24,091 nt of DNA from a virus, in the IMG/VR virus record IMGVR_UViG_3300047560_000825, positions 1 through 24,091 of that record. One strand, written 5' to 3'. This document shows, in pieces, positions 15,586-20,206 of the stretch. The position numbers and the translations under genes are program-made. The first letter of the stretch is position 1. Every line of letters starts with the position of its first letter. The notes under the pieces are model-generated. The model saw nothing but the letters and a program-made list of their open reading frames with translations. It ran no database searches and was not told where the DNA came from.

Positions 15586-15779
15586 TTTGCATACTCCACT
15601 AGTTCGTCTAACAAAAATTCGTATGTAGATTTACCGATAAGATTAGTAATGTCTTCACCTTTGTGATAAATACCATCTAAAAACACTTGTGTGCCAAATA
15701 AACCAACACTACTGTCACCATCCTCTGTGTCGTAATGTAGCTCTAGCTTGATGCCATCGTAATCGTATTCGTAGATCAT
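15582..15779 (-). CDS. Hypothetical 65-aa acidic protein, first gene of leftward operon
   Basis: A strong site (GAAGGAG, 15788-15794) precedes ATG 15779. The product is acidic and beta-like at the start (YEYDYDGIKLELHYDTEDGD), continues with VGLFGTQVFLDGIYHKGEDI and ends in a short helix (EFLLDELVEY). Net charge is strongly negative, as in some phage proteins that mimic DNA or bind basic host factors, but no family is recognised. It heads the small-gene operon behind a TTGACA promoter and a GC-rich hairpin, suggesting early, fairly strong expression. The function is unknown. Confidence 0.65.
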   Translation of the reverse strand: MIYEYDYDGIKLELHYDTEDGDSSVGLFGTQVFLDGIYHKGEDITNLIGKSTYEFLLDELVEYAK

Positions 15780-15798
15780 TTTTGAATCTCCTTCAATC

Positions 15799-15814
15799 AG
15801 CGCACCCCTGCGCT
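15799..15814 (-). promoter_or_regulatory. GC-rich palindrome between promoter and first RBS
   Basis: AGCGCA (15799-15804) and TGCGCT (15809-15814) form a perfect 6-bp inverted repeat around CCCC. It lies in the untranslated leader of the leftward operon, five bases upstream of the ribosome site at 15788-15794 and about nine bases downstream of the proposed -10. It could be an operator near the transcription start, or an mRNA 5' hairpin that stabilises the transcript. It has no T tract, so it is not a terminator. Confidence 0.45.
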
Positions 15815-15822
15815 ATGACTAA

Positions 15823-15851
15823 ACATTAAGGCATCTTAACAACAATGTCAA
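15823..15851 (-). promoter_or_regulatory. Leftward sigma70-like promoter for the small-gene operon
   Basis: On the minus strand a perfect TTGACA -35 box lies at 15851-15846. A TAATGT or TTAATG -10-like hexamer follows at 15828-15823 or 15829-15824 (spacing 17 or 16). The -10 is weak against the consensus, so an activator or another spacing is possible. The downstream gene start is 15779, giving a leader of roughly 40 bases that contains the GC-rich palindrome. Confidence 0.6.
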
Positions 15852-15877
15852 ATCCCAAGTGTTTTGTGTGGTTATTG

Positions 15878-15895
15878 TGTTGTTTTTATACAACA
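15878..15895. repeat. Palindrome TGTTG-N8-CAACA, copy 1 (putative operator)
   Basis: TGTTG (15878-15882) and CAACA (15891-15895) are separated by eight A/T bases; the inner base pair extends the arms to TGTTGT/ACAACA. It lies about 27 bases upstream of the TTGACA box of the leftward small-gene promoter. A second copy with the same arm sequence and spacer length occurs at 18582-18599, upstream of the leftward Erf gene. Same arms, same spacing and similar placement suggest a shared binding site for a dimeric regulator. Confidence 0.45.
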
Positions 15896-15901
15896 TAAGG
15901 G

Positions 15902-15957
15902 TGGTCGGTACTTAGCTAGTGAGGGATTGGGGTGTGAAGGAGAGCCTTTCCCGACCA
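15902..15957 (-). ncRNA. Hairpin-capable RNA segment after the exonuclease gene
   Basis: On the minus strand TGGTCGG (15957-15951) pairs perfectly with CCGACCA (15908-15902), starting four bases after the exonuclease stop. A second stem GAAAGG/CCTTC around CTCT lies inside. The right side carries GCTAAGTACCGACC (15916-15903), close to GCTTAGTCACCGACC at 19216-19230 in the replication-gene leader. There is no T tract, so a plain intrinsic terminator is unlikely. It may be a 3'-end stabilising structure, a processed RNA or a protein-binding element. The class is unknown and the ncRNA label is tentative. Confidence 0.35.
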
Positions 15958-15961
15958 TGAA

Positions 15962-16696
15962 TTAGAGTTTATTCTTGATTTGATAGTAGCGCAATAAATG
16001 TTTAAAGCACTCCCATCCATCTTGTAAATCTTGCTCAGTAATCTCACACAATTTTACTTCATTGCTACTGCCATTCACAAAGACAATCGCACATCTTGCT
16101 GTGGGCATATTTAATCCCTCACGATACGCAGATAATTGTAGAATATGCTCATGGTATGGAACGACAGATTCTAAGGGGCTTTCTTTTGTCTTAAAATCTA
16201 CAACTAGATTAGTTGCCGATAAGTCTACCTTACCACCAAATCCTAAATCGTGAGCAAATGACTTCTCTGGATACGCTACAAGGTCTCCAAACGTGTTTAC
16301 AAGAGCCTCATGAACTTTCATGACATAAGGTGGCCAATTAGCTGCACCACCCTGAAAATAGCTCTCAATCGTGCCATGAATCTCTGTGCCACGATCCGCA
16401 GCTTTCTTAGTCTGTTGCTTAGAATCAGTCATCACACGTTGTAGCCATTCTTCCTCTGGCTCGTCTTCTTTGCGTGGCAACGTCAATGCTGCCAATAAGA
16501 CCTGTGTTTGTTTCCAATGGTCTAAGCCTGGCTTCGCTATTTGACTAAGAATAGTCGTTACAGATGGCACTAAGCCATGTTTTTTGGCATCTCTTAGCGT
16601 TGTATTACGAACCCCTGTGCGACCCTCTATTTGATATGCTGGCGTACCATCTTTGGCATACCAATGGCCACTCTCACTTGTTGGTTTTACTAACAT
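15962..16696 (-). CDS. PD-(D/E)XK exonuclease, RecB/Cas4-like recombination nuclease
   Basis: ATG 16696 is preferred because GGGTGGG with an AAAA spacer precedes it; an in-frame GTG three codons upstream lies inside that site. In this 244-residue form the nuclease core is complete: RGTEIHG with Glu105, YPEKSF with Glu144, GFGGKVDL with Asp158, VVDFKTK with Asp167 and Lys169, and a QLSAY motif around Gln187. This order is that of RecB-family phage exonucleases, which resect duplex ends to make ssDNA. It is the last gene of a leftward unit that begins with an Erf annealing protein, so the two probably act as a Red-like pair. Target polarity cannot be judged. Confidence 0.85.
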   Translation of the reverse strand: MLVKPTSESGHWYAKDGTPAYQIEGRTGVRNTTLRDAKKHGLVPSVTTILSQIAKPGLDHWKQTQVLLAALTLPRKEDEPEEEWLQRVMTDSKQQTKKAADRGTEIHGTIESYFQGGAANWPPYVMKVHEALVNTFGDLVAYPEKSFAHDLGFGGKVDLSATNLVVDFKTKESPLESVVPYHEHILQLSAYREGLNMPTARCAIVFVNGSSNEVKLCEITEQDLQDGWECFKHLLRYYQIKNKL

Positions 16697-16919
16697 TTTT
16701 CCCACCCTCTTCTGGCATTAATAGAACTGCTTTTGAAAACTGTTCGCATTTAAATGCTGCTTCCCCCACACGAACCGACCCCATAATACGACAATCTTGA
16801 TAAACCCTACCTGATTCTACGGCCCTACCAAAATAAGATCCAAACAAAAGACCGACAAAAATACCCCATAACCAAGTCTTAACTGTTCTAGTAAATAATC
16901 GTTCTTTAAGGTTTGTCAT
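16674..16919 (-). CDS. Small membrane-anchored protein (81 aa)
   Basis: Residues about 15-33 (WLWGIFVGLLFGSYFG) form one hydrophobic helix after a basic N-terminus (TNLKERLFTRTVK), predicting N-in insertion with a polar C-terminal domain of about 45 residues outside. That domain has two Cys (DCRIMG and FKCEQF) that could form a disulphide in the periplasm. ATG 16919 overlaps the upstream stop (ATGA), and the end overlaps the exonuclease start by 23 bases. No family is recognised. A membrane protein inside a recombination operon may be an exclusion or host-modifying factor, but this is only contextual. Confidence 0.6.
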   Translation of the reverse strand: MTNLKERLFTRTVKTWLWGIFVGLLFGSYFGRAVESGRVYQDCRIMGSVRVGEAAFKCEQFSKAVLLMPEEGGKNVSKTNK

Positions 16920-17206
16920 TTTTTACCTTTCTTTTTAGGCTTAATTAAATCACCTAAAATCTTTTCTCTTAAAGCTAATTTTTCAGGGTCTGTGCAATAT
17001 TCATCAAGCTCAAAAACCTTTTTAAACTGTGTGAATAATTGTTCCATACGCATATCGTGCATCATTTTTAAGCCAAGCAAAGTATTGGCTATTTCATCTT
17101 CACTCATAGCAATTGGGCCATCTAAAACCATTTTAAAAAACACATCTAAATCTTCACTTGTTTGCCATACTTTATAAATGGCATCTTCAAAATCATATGC
17201 ACTCAT
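16916..17206 (-). CDS. Hypothetical 96-aa helical protein
   Basis: The product is helical with an acidic start (SAYDFEDAIYKVWQTSEDLD) and a middle rich in Met and Leu (NTLLGLKMMHDMRMEQLFTQ). It ends in a very basic tail (KPKKKGKK). No recognised domain or membrane segment is seen. The start overlaps the stop of the preceding gene, and its stop overlaps the next start, both as ATGA, so it is co-translated in the leftward recombination unit. The basic tail could contact DNA. The function is unknown; early-gene context is the only clue. Confidence 0.6.
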   Translation of the reverse strand: MSAYDFEDAIYKVWQTSEDLDVFFKMVLDGPIAMSEDEIANTLLGLKMMHDMRMEQLFTQFKKVFELDEYCTDPEKLALREKILGDLIKPKKKGKK

Positions 17207-17430
17207 TTCTCACTCGCTTTCTTTAGTATTGCTCTAGCAATTCTGATTTCATAATCAAAACTTGTTTCAACCTCAGCAGCACTATATTCAATGCCGTTAA
17301 GTGTTTGCATTATTTCCTCATCACTTAACTCTCTTGGGGCGGTGTAGAGTGGGATAGCATTTGACCATTGGTGCAATCTGCTAACCATTCCTGTTTCTCT
17401 ATCCATCCATGCAACAGGTTCTTGTTTCAT
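17203..17430 (-). CDS. Conserved phage protein with EPVAW...PLYTAP motif
   Basis: This 75-residue protein opens with QEPVAWMDRETGMVSRLHQW and NAIPLYTAPRELSDEE. The EPVAW/PLYTAP combination is a very common element in small hypothetical proteins of proteobacterial phages, sometimes fused to other domains. Residues 37-75 form a helix with ARAILKKASEK at the end. It is linked to both neighbours by ATGA overlaps. The element has no assigned biochemical function as far as I know. Its Trp/Tyr-rich start suggests a small beta fold and protein or ligand binding. Confidence 0.65.
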   Translation of the reverse strand: MKQEPVAWMDRETGMVSRLHQWSNAIPLYTAPRELSDEEIMQTLNGIEYSAAEVETSFDYEIRIARAILKKASEK

Positions 17431-17804
17431 ACTGCCACCTCAATAGGATTAAATAACCAAGCTGCTGCTGGATCAGGTCTAACAACAAACTCACCCCTAG
17501 CAAACGCTAATCTTTCTCTTTCACGTTCTCTGTGTCGTCTGTTGCACTCTGCCATGCCTAGTTTTTTCTTAGGTGCATGAGGTAAATTGCCTTTTGTATA
17601 TACAGCTATGTAACGGCTTTTTTGTATGCGCCAATCGCAGATATACACTAATTTATTGGCTAACAACCAAGTAATGTATTTGCTAAAGTTTCTGTATTCC
17701 AAGCCTATGTGAGTTGCCATCTCATCCCTTGTCATAGGTTTAACGGCCACATCCTCTGCAAGTTGCAGTAGTTCTTCTTCTCTTTTTTTGCTTATTTTGT
17801 TCAT
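17427..17804 (-). CDS. Winged-helix protein of phage replication/recombination region
   Basis: Residues about 22-75 form a helix-turn-helix with wing: MTRDEMATHIGLEYRNFSKY, then ITWLLANKLVYICDWRI and YIAVYTKG. The C-terminal half is basic (RRHRERERERLAF) and ends with VVRPDPAAAWLFNP, resembling the short RxDPLxxAFF-type tail of other phage HTH proteins from replication regions, perhaps a partner-binding peptide. A ribosome site GGGGTGG precedes ATG 17804. The 53-base gap upstream separates it from the SSB-like gene. It may regulate this unit or load a partner on DNA; the function is not proven. Confidence 0.65.
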   Translation of the reverse strand: MNKISKKREEELLQLAEDVAVKPMTRDEMATHIGLEYRNFSKYITWLLANKLVYICDWRIQKSRYIAVYTKGNLPHAPKKKLGMAECNRRHRERERERLAFARGEFVVRPDPAAAWLFNPIEVAV

Positions 17805-17857
17805 TTTCCACCCCTGAAAAAAGATGGGTACTCGTTACCTTTCCCCATAAACGCTTC

Positions 17858-18097
17858 TTAGAACGGCATATCGTCTGGCAAGTCATCTGAACCTGCCTCT
17901 TTAAATGCTTTGATTTCTTTTACTTTACCAATCGAAACGCTAAAAAATTTACCATTCTTTCCCTCTTTAACCCAAGCACTCAAGAAATGCTCTTTACCAT
18001 TGACCATAATTGATCCTGTGTAATCTGGGTGAGTTTCAGATACCTTGCGGTTGTTTTTAAAAAGTGAACCGCTACCTTCTTTTGGGACATATGCCAT
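17858..18097 (-). CDS. Short SSB-like OB-fold protein with acidic C-terminal tail
   Basis: ATG 18097 is chosen because GAGAGGAAAAA precedes it; an upstream start at 18127 would overlap the Erf gene and lacks a site. The 79-residue product has GSGSLFKNNRKVSETHPDYT then GSIMVNGKEHFLSAWVKEGK and FFSVSIGKVKE, the strand pattern of small phage ssDNA-binding OB-fold proteins. It ends in DDLPDDMPF, a close match to the DDDIPF-type tail by which bacterial SSB recruits repair proteins. It lies 10 bases after the Erf annealing gene and upstream of the exonuclease. It may protect ssDNA and bridge phage recombinases to host factors. Confidence 0.7.
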   Translation of the reverse strand: MAYVPKEGSGSLFKNNRKVSETHPDYTGSIMVNGKEHFLSAWVKEGKNGKFFSVSIGKVKEIKAFKEAGSDDLPDDMPF

Positions 18098-18107
18098 TTT
18101 TTCCTCT

Positions 18108-18539
18108 CTATAAAATGTCTTTGGCAATAACTTTACTAACTACTTTACTTTGCACAGCAGCGTTACCATCATCATCGGCTTGATATACACCGACAACAGC
18201 AGCAAGCGCATATCTACGCATATACGTTAGCGCAGACCCAGACCCCTGTGCATCAGGTTTAGATACAGGTAATGACATTTCTTGGCTAATCCATTCCCCT
18301 GATGAATGGCTAAGAATCGTTGTTAGACTCATTGTGCCTTCTTCATATTGACCAGGGAACTGCATAACCGCTAAACCATTTTCTGCCAATAAAGCTCGAC
18401 AAGCTTCCCACACAGACTCTAAGTCTGCATAGTTAGATTTAAAAAATGGATTCGCTGAGTCTTTCTTAGCGTGTTTAAGTTTGCCTTGAACAACAGCCAA
18501 AGCCGTTGCTAATTTAGCAATAGATTCTGATTTCTGCAT
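18108..18539 (-). CDS. erf: Erf-family single-strand annealing protein
   Basis: The 143-residue protein has the Erf signatures: LAVVQGKLKHAKKDSANPFF, KSNYADLESVWEACRALLAE, GLAVMQ, the HSSGEWI strand, and SGSALTYMRRYALAAVVGVY with the acidic ADDDGNA loop. Erf proteins anneal complementary single strands in phage recombination and genome circularisation. It covers only the core domain; the longer C-terminal extension of P22 Erf (about 200 residues in total) is absent, as in many small Erf homologues. The ribosome site AAGGAG precedes ATG 18539. It heads the leftward recombination unit whose last gene is the RecB-like nuclease. Confidence 0.88.
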   Translation of the reverse strand: MQKSESIAKLATALAVVQGKLKHAKKDSANPFFKSNYADLESVWEACRALLAENGLAVMQFPGQYEEGTMSLTTILSHSSGEWISQEMSLPVSKPDAQGSGSALTYMRRYALAAVVGVYQADDDGNAAVQSKVVSKVIAKDIL

Positions 18540-18571
18540 ATTTTCTCCTTCATTTAAAAAATATTACCCCC

Positions 18572-18601
18572 ACGCAACAAGTGTTGCGTTTTTACAACAC
18601 T
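18572..18601. repeat. Nested palindromes upstream of erf, incl. TGTTG-N8-CAACA copy 2
   Basis: Two overlapping inverted repeats are seen. ACGCAAC (18572-18578) pairs with GTTGCGT (18583-18589) around AAGT. AGTGTTG (18580-18586) pairs with CAACACT (18595-18601) around eight bases, and its core is the TGTTG-N8-CAACA motif also found at 15878-15895. Because they share the middle arm, only one of the two hairpins can form at a time. The block lies 33-62 bases upstream of the erf start, with TAATAT (minus strand, 18566-18561) nearby as a possible -10. A regulator binding site or a leader switch is possible. Confidence 0.5.
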
Positions 18602-18607
18602 TTAAGC

Positions 18608-18811
18608 TTACAAACCTAACTTATACACGTCAGTCCAATCCTCAAAGACTTGACGCATAAATGATTGTCTAGGTTTTCTGCTTTTGCCACAAGCCCAATG
18701 AATGATGCTAACTTCGTCATCAGTCAAAAAGTCGCCATGTTCAACCTTTTCAAGTGCAGCTTCTAAGCGTTGCTCTTGTAATTGCATCTCATGAAATTCG
18801 CTTTGTGTCAT
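18608..18811 (-). CDS. Hypothetical 67-aa early protein divergent from the repressor
   Basis: ATG 18811 is preferred because AAAGGGA precedes it and because the proposed promoter (-10 at 18855-18850) would lie inside a longer frame starting at 18871. The product is helical with a Glu/Gln-rich start (EMQLQEQRLEAALEKVEHGD). A block LTDDEVSIIHWACGKSR follows, resembling LTxDEvxiixxxxG motifs in small phage proteins beside repressors, and the end is basic to aromatic. No HTH is evident. As first gene of the leftward early transcript, in the position of an N- or cIII-type gene, it may be an early regulator; the function is unknown. Confidence 0.6.
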   Translation of the reverse strand: MTQSEFHEMQLQEQRLEAALEKVEHGDFLTDDEVSIIHWACGKSRKPRQSFMRQVFEDWTDVYKLGL

Positions 18812-18827
18812 TTGCGTTTCCCTTTCT

Positions 18828-18860
18828 ATACCGAACTTGGTATGTAGGTATATTAACCTA
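18828..18860. promoter_or_regulatory. Operator-like inverted repeats in the divergent control region
   Basis: Two 16-bp inverted repeats with 5-base arms and 6-base spacers lie almost side by side. ATACC-N6-GGTAT is at 18828-18843 and TAGGT-N6-ACCTA at 18845-18860. The second covers the -10 box of the leftward promoter (18850-18855). Also, GGTAT occurs twice as a direct repeat (18839-18843, 18847-18851). This looks like a binding region for the Cro/YdaS-like protein encoded at 18930, which would then repress the leftward unit. No footprint is known; inference from symmetry and position. Confidence 0.5.
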
Positions 18861-18878
18861 ACTAAATACAAAGTGCAA
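18850..18878 (-). promoter_or_regulatory. Leftward early promoter
   Basis: On the minus strand TTGCAC (18878-18873) and TAATAT (18855-18850) are separated by exactly 17 bases. Each matches the sigma70 consensus in at least four of six positions. It would drive the 67-aa gene and possibly the recombination unit beyond. The leader would be about 35 bases. An operator-like repeat overlaps the -10. Confidence 0.6.
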
Positions 18879-18894
18879 ATATTTTTTTAAACCC

Positions 18895-18923
18895 TTGTCT
18901 AGTCGTTATCCTTTTTTTAAGAT
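18895..18923 (+). promoter_or_regulatory. Rightward promoter giving a leaderless repressor mRNA
   Basis: TTGTCT (18895-18900) and TAAGAT (18918-18923) are separated by 17 bases, each four of six against the sigma70 consensus. The ATG of the repressor-like gene starts seven bases after the -10 box, exactly where transcription is expected to begin. No ribosome binding site exists in between. The arrangement resembles lambda PRM-cI, which also gives a leaderless transcript. Confidence 0.6.
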
Positions 18924-18929
18924 AGCTTA

Positions 18930-19166
18930 ATGAGGACAAATTTAACAGATGCTCAATTAATTGAGTTAGCAGGGGGAACTGCGGAAGTTAGTAGGTTATG
19001 TGAAGTAAGCATGGCTGCCGTAGCTCAATGGAAACGTAATGGAATACCAAGGGATAAGTTGGTCTATATGGCTGGGCGCATAGAGGTAAACTCTAAAGGC
19101 TTTGTCTGTAGAAAAGACTTATATCCTGATTATTTTGGCGATATATGGCCAGAGTTGCAAAACTAA
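18930..19166 (+). CDS. Cro/YdaS-like transcriptional repressor
   Basis: The 78-residue protein has a helix-turn-helix at about residues 7-48: LIELAGGTAEVSRLCEVSMA then AVAQWKRNGIP and YMAGRIE. This is the typical Cro/YdaS-type signature (GGTxxxxxxxxVSxxxVxxWKRxGIP) of small phage repressors. The C-terminal part (KGFVCRKDLYPDYF and GDIW) is also usual for the group, where the RKDLYPD stretch follows the HTH. There is no ribosome site before ATG 18930, and a promoter fits a leaderless mRNA. The divergent arrangement with operator-like repeats suggests control of the early switch. A CI-type partner with a dimerisation domain is not present in the window. Confidence 0.82.
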   Translation: MRTNLTDAQLIELAGGTAEVSRLCEVSMAAVAQWKRNGIPRDKLVYMAGRIEVNSKGFVCRKDLYPDYFGDIWPELQN

Positions 19167-19184
19167 TTAAAATGTTTTAATCTA

Positions 19185-19256
19185 TGGAGACGGCTAGGGT
19201 CATCCCCGAAGAGTCGCTTAGTCACCGACCTGCCAATCTCCACCTTTTAGTGACTA
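19185..19256 (+). ncRNA. Structured leader RNA with possible pseudoknot before the replication gene
   Basis: TGGAGA (19185-19190) pairs with TCTCCA (19237-19242). Inside, GGC (19192-19194) pairs with GCC (19232-19234) and GGTC (19198-19201) with GACC (19227-19230), forming an extended stem with small bulges. TAGTCAC (19219-19225) in the loop can pair with GTGACTA (19250-19256) downstream, which would make a pseudoknot. A second GACTA (19262-19266) next to the likely ribosome site GGGA (19267-19270) offers an alternative partner, and TCCC (19203-19206) could pair with GGGA itself. The segment is noncoding and more G+C-rich than its surroundings. It does not match a riboswitch I know. Confidence 0.5.
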
Positions 19257-19274
19257 CCTTTGACTAGGGACAAT

Positions 19275-20054
19275 ATGAATTATTACAATTTCCACATTGG
19301 GGACTATGCGTCTCACACTAGAGGTCTAAGTCTCATAGAAGATTTAGCGTATAGAAGAATTTTAGATCTTTATTATTTGTCTGAAAAACCATTAACAGGT
19401 GAATACGATGTTGTGGCTAAAAACATTGGTATGCCTGAGTTTGCAGAGCAAATTGAATACATATTAGTTACTTTTTTTGAGCATACTCCTCATGGTTTTA
19501 TAAATAAAAGAGCAGATGCTGAAATAGAAGTAATGAAAAAAAAGCAAGAAAGTGCAAGACAAAGTGCTAATAAGCGTTGGAAAAACGTCAATAAAATGCC
19601 TTTGCATAGCGAAAGTATTGCCATTGAAATGCCATCGCATAGCGAAAGCAATGCTACCAAGACCAATACCAAGACCAATACCAAATTAAATAATAAAATA
19701 GATTGTCCAGAAAATATTCCTGTAGAAGTATGGAATGATTATTTGTCTATAAGAAAAGCTCAAAAAAAACCTATTACTGATACGGCATTGAAAGGTTTAA
19801 AAAGAGAGGCAGAAAAAGCAAAAATATCTCTTTTTGATGTTTTGACTATTTGTTGTGAACGAGGGTGGGTAGGATTTAAAGCTGAATGGATCAAAGATTC
19901 CGCTAATAAACCACAAGATAAGTCTTGGATGATGTCTAATCAAGGCATAGAACAAAAAGCTCAAGAATTAGGTGTAAATAGCTATGGTGTTGCAAACCAT
20001 CAGCAGTTAAAAGAAAAGATATTGCAAGTAATGGCTAAAAGGAGTATTGAATAA
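19275..20054 (+). CDS. Replication protein with DUF1376 N-terminal domain
   Basis: ATG 19275 is chosen because GGGACAAT lies just upstream; a TTG at 19260 would put the site inside the gene. The 259-residue product begins with NYYNFHIGDYASHTRGLSLI followed by EDLAYRRILDLYYLSEKPL, the DUF1376 (YdaU) signature found in phage replication initiation proteins. Residues about 100-140 are a low-complexity linker with repeats (two HSES units, then KTNTKTNTK). The C-terminal domain (PVEVWNDYLSIRKAQKKPIT to the end) resembles the DnaC/loader-type partner region of such proteins. The linker DNA carries iteron-like repeats, suggesting an internal origin as in lambda O. A stop/start overlap couples it to the next small gene. 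Confidence 0.8.
   Translation: MNYYNFHIGDYASHTRGLSLIEDLAYRRILDLYYLSEKPLTGEYDVVAKNIGMPEFAEQIEYILVTFFEHTPHGFINKRADAEIEVMKKKQESARQSANKRWKNVNKMPLHSESIAIEMPSHSESNATKTNTKTNTKLNNKIDCPENIPVEVWNDYLSIRKAQKKPITDTALKGLKREAEKAKISLFDVLTICCERGWVGFKAEWIKDSANKPQDKSWMMSNQGIEQKAQELGVNSYGVANHQQLKEKILQVMAKRSIE
19596..19705. repeat. Iteron-like repeats and A+T-rich tract inside the replication gene
   Basis: The 20-base unit ATGCC-N3-GCATAGCGAAAG occurs at 19596-19615 and 19629-19648, a 33-base period. It is followed by ACCAAGACCAAT twice in tandem (19656-19667, 19668-19679) plus a partial third copy (19680-19684), then an A+T-rich run to about 19705. Repeats followed by an easily melted tract inside the initiator gene are the architecture of the lambda origin. 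Low-complexity linkers are common in DUF1376 proteins, so part of the repeats may reflect protein composition only. Confidence 0.5.
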
Positions 20055-20206
20055 TGTATTTAGTATTTAACGAGGATGACGAGTTATATCGTATTGTGCA
20101 ATACAAAGTGGAAGCTGAATTAATGTGCAAGATTCGTGATGGTTGGTATTACAAGTTTGCTAAACGTGAGAAAAAAGTCGTTCACTATGAACCTGCACCG
20201 TTTTAA
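20054..20206 (+). CDS. Hypothetical 50-aa protein
   Basis: ATG 20054 overlaps the stop of the replication gene (TAATG) and the frame ends with TAA at 20204-20206, which in turn overlaps the next start (TAATG). The product is YLVFNEDDELYRIVQYKVEA, then LMCKIRDGWYYKFAKR and a basic/aromatic end VVHYEPAPF. It is probably a small beta-rich fold. No family is recognised. Coupling on both sides makes it very likely that it is translated. It may act with the replication protein, but this is only from position. Confidence 0.55.
   Translation: MYLVFNEDDELYRIVQYKVEAELMCKIRDGWYYKFAKREKKVVHYEPAPF

Noticed and set aside
15902-15957. Intrinsic terminator for the recombination unit
   Set aside because: The hairpin starts four bases after the exonuclease stop, but no T tract follows on the minus strand; kept only as a structured RNA candidate.
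18572-18593. Stem ACGCAAC/GTTGCGT followed by T on the + strand, looking like an intrinsic terminator
   Set aside because: No rightward gene lies before it; neighbouring genes on both sides are leftward, and the minus-strand reading has no T tract. It is better explained as overlapping palindromes in the erf leader.
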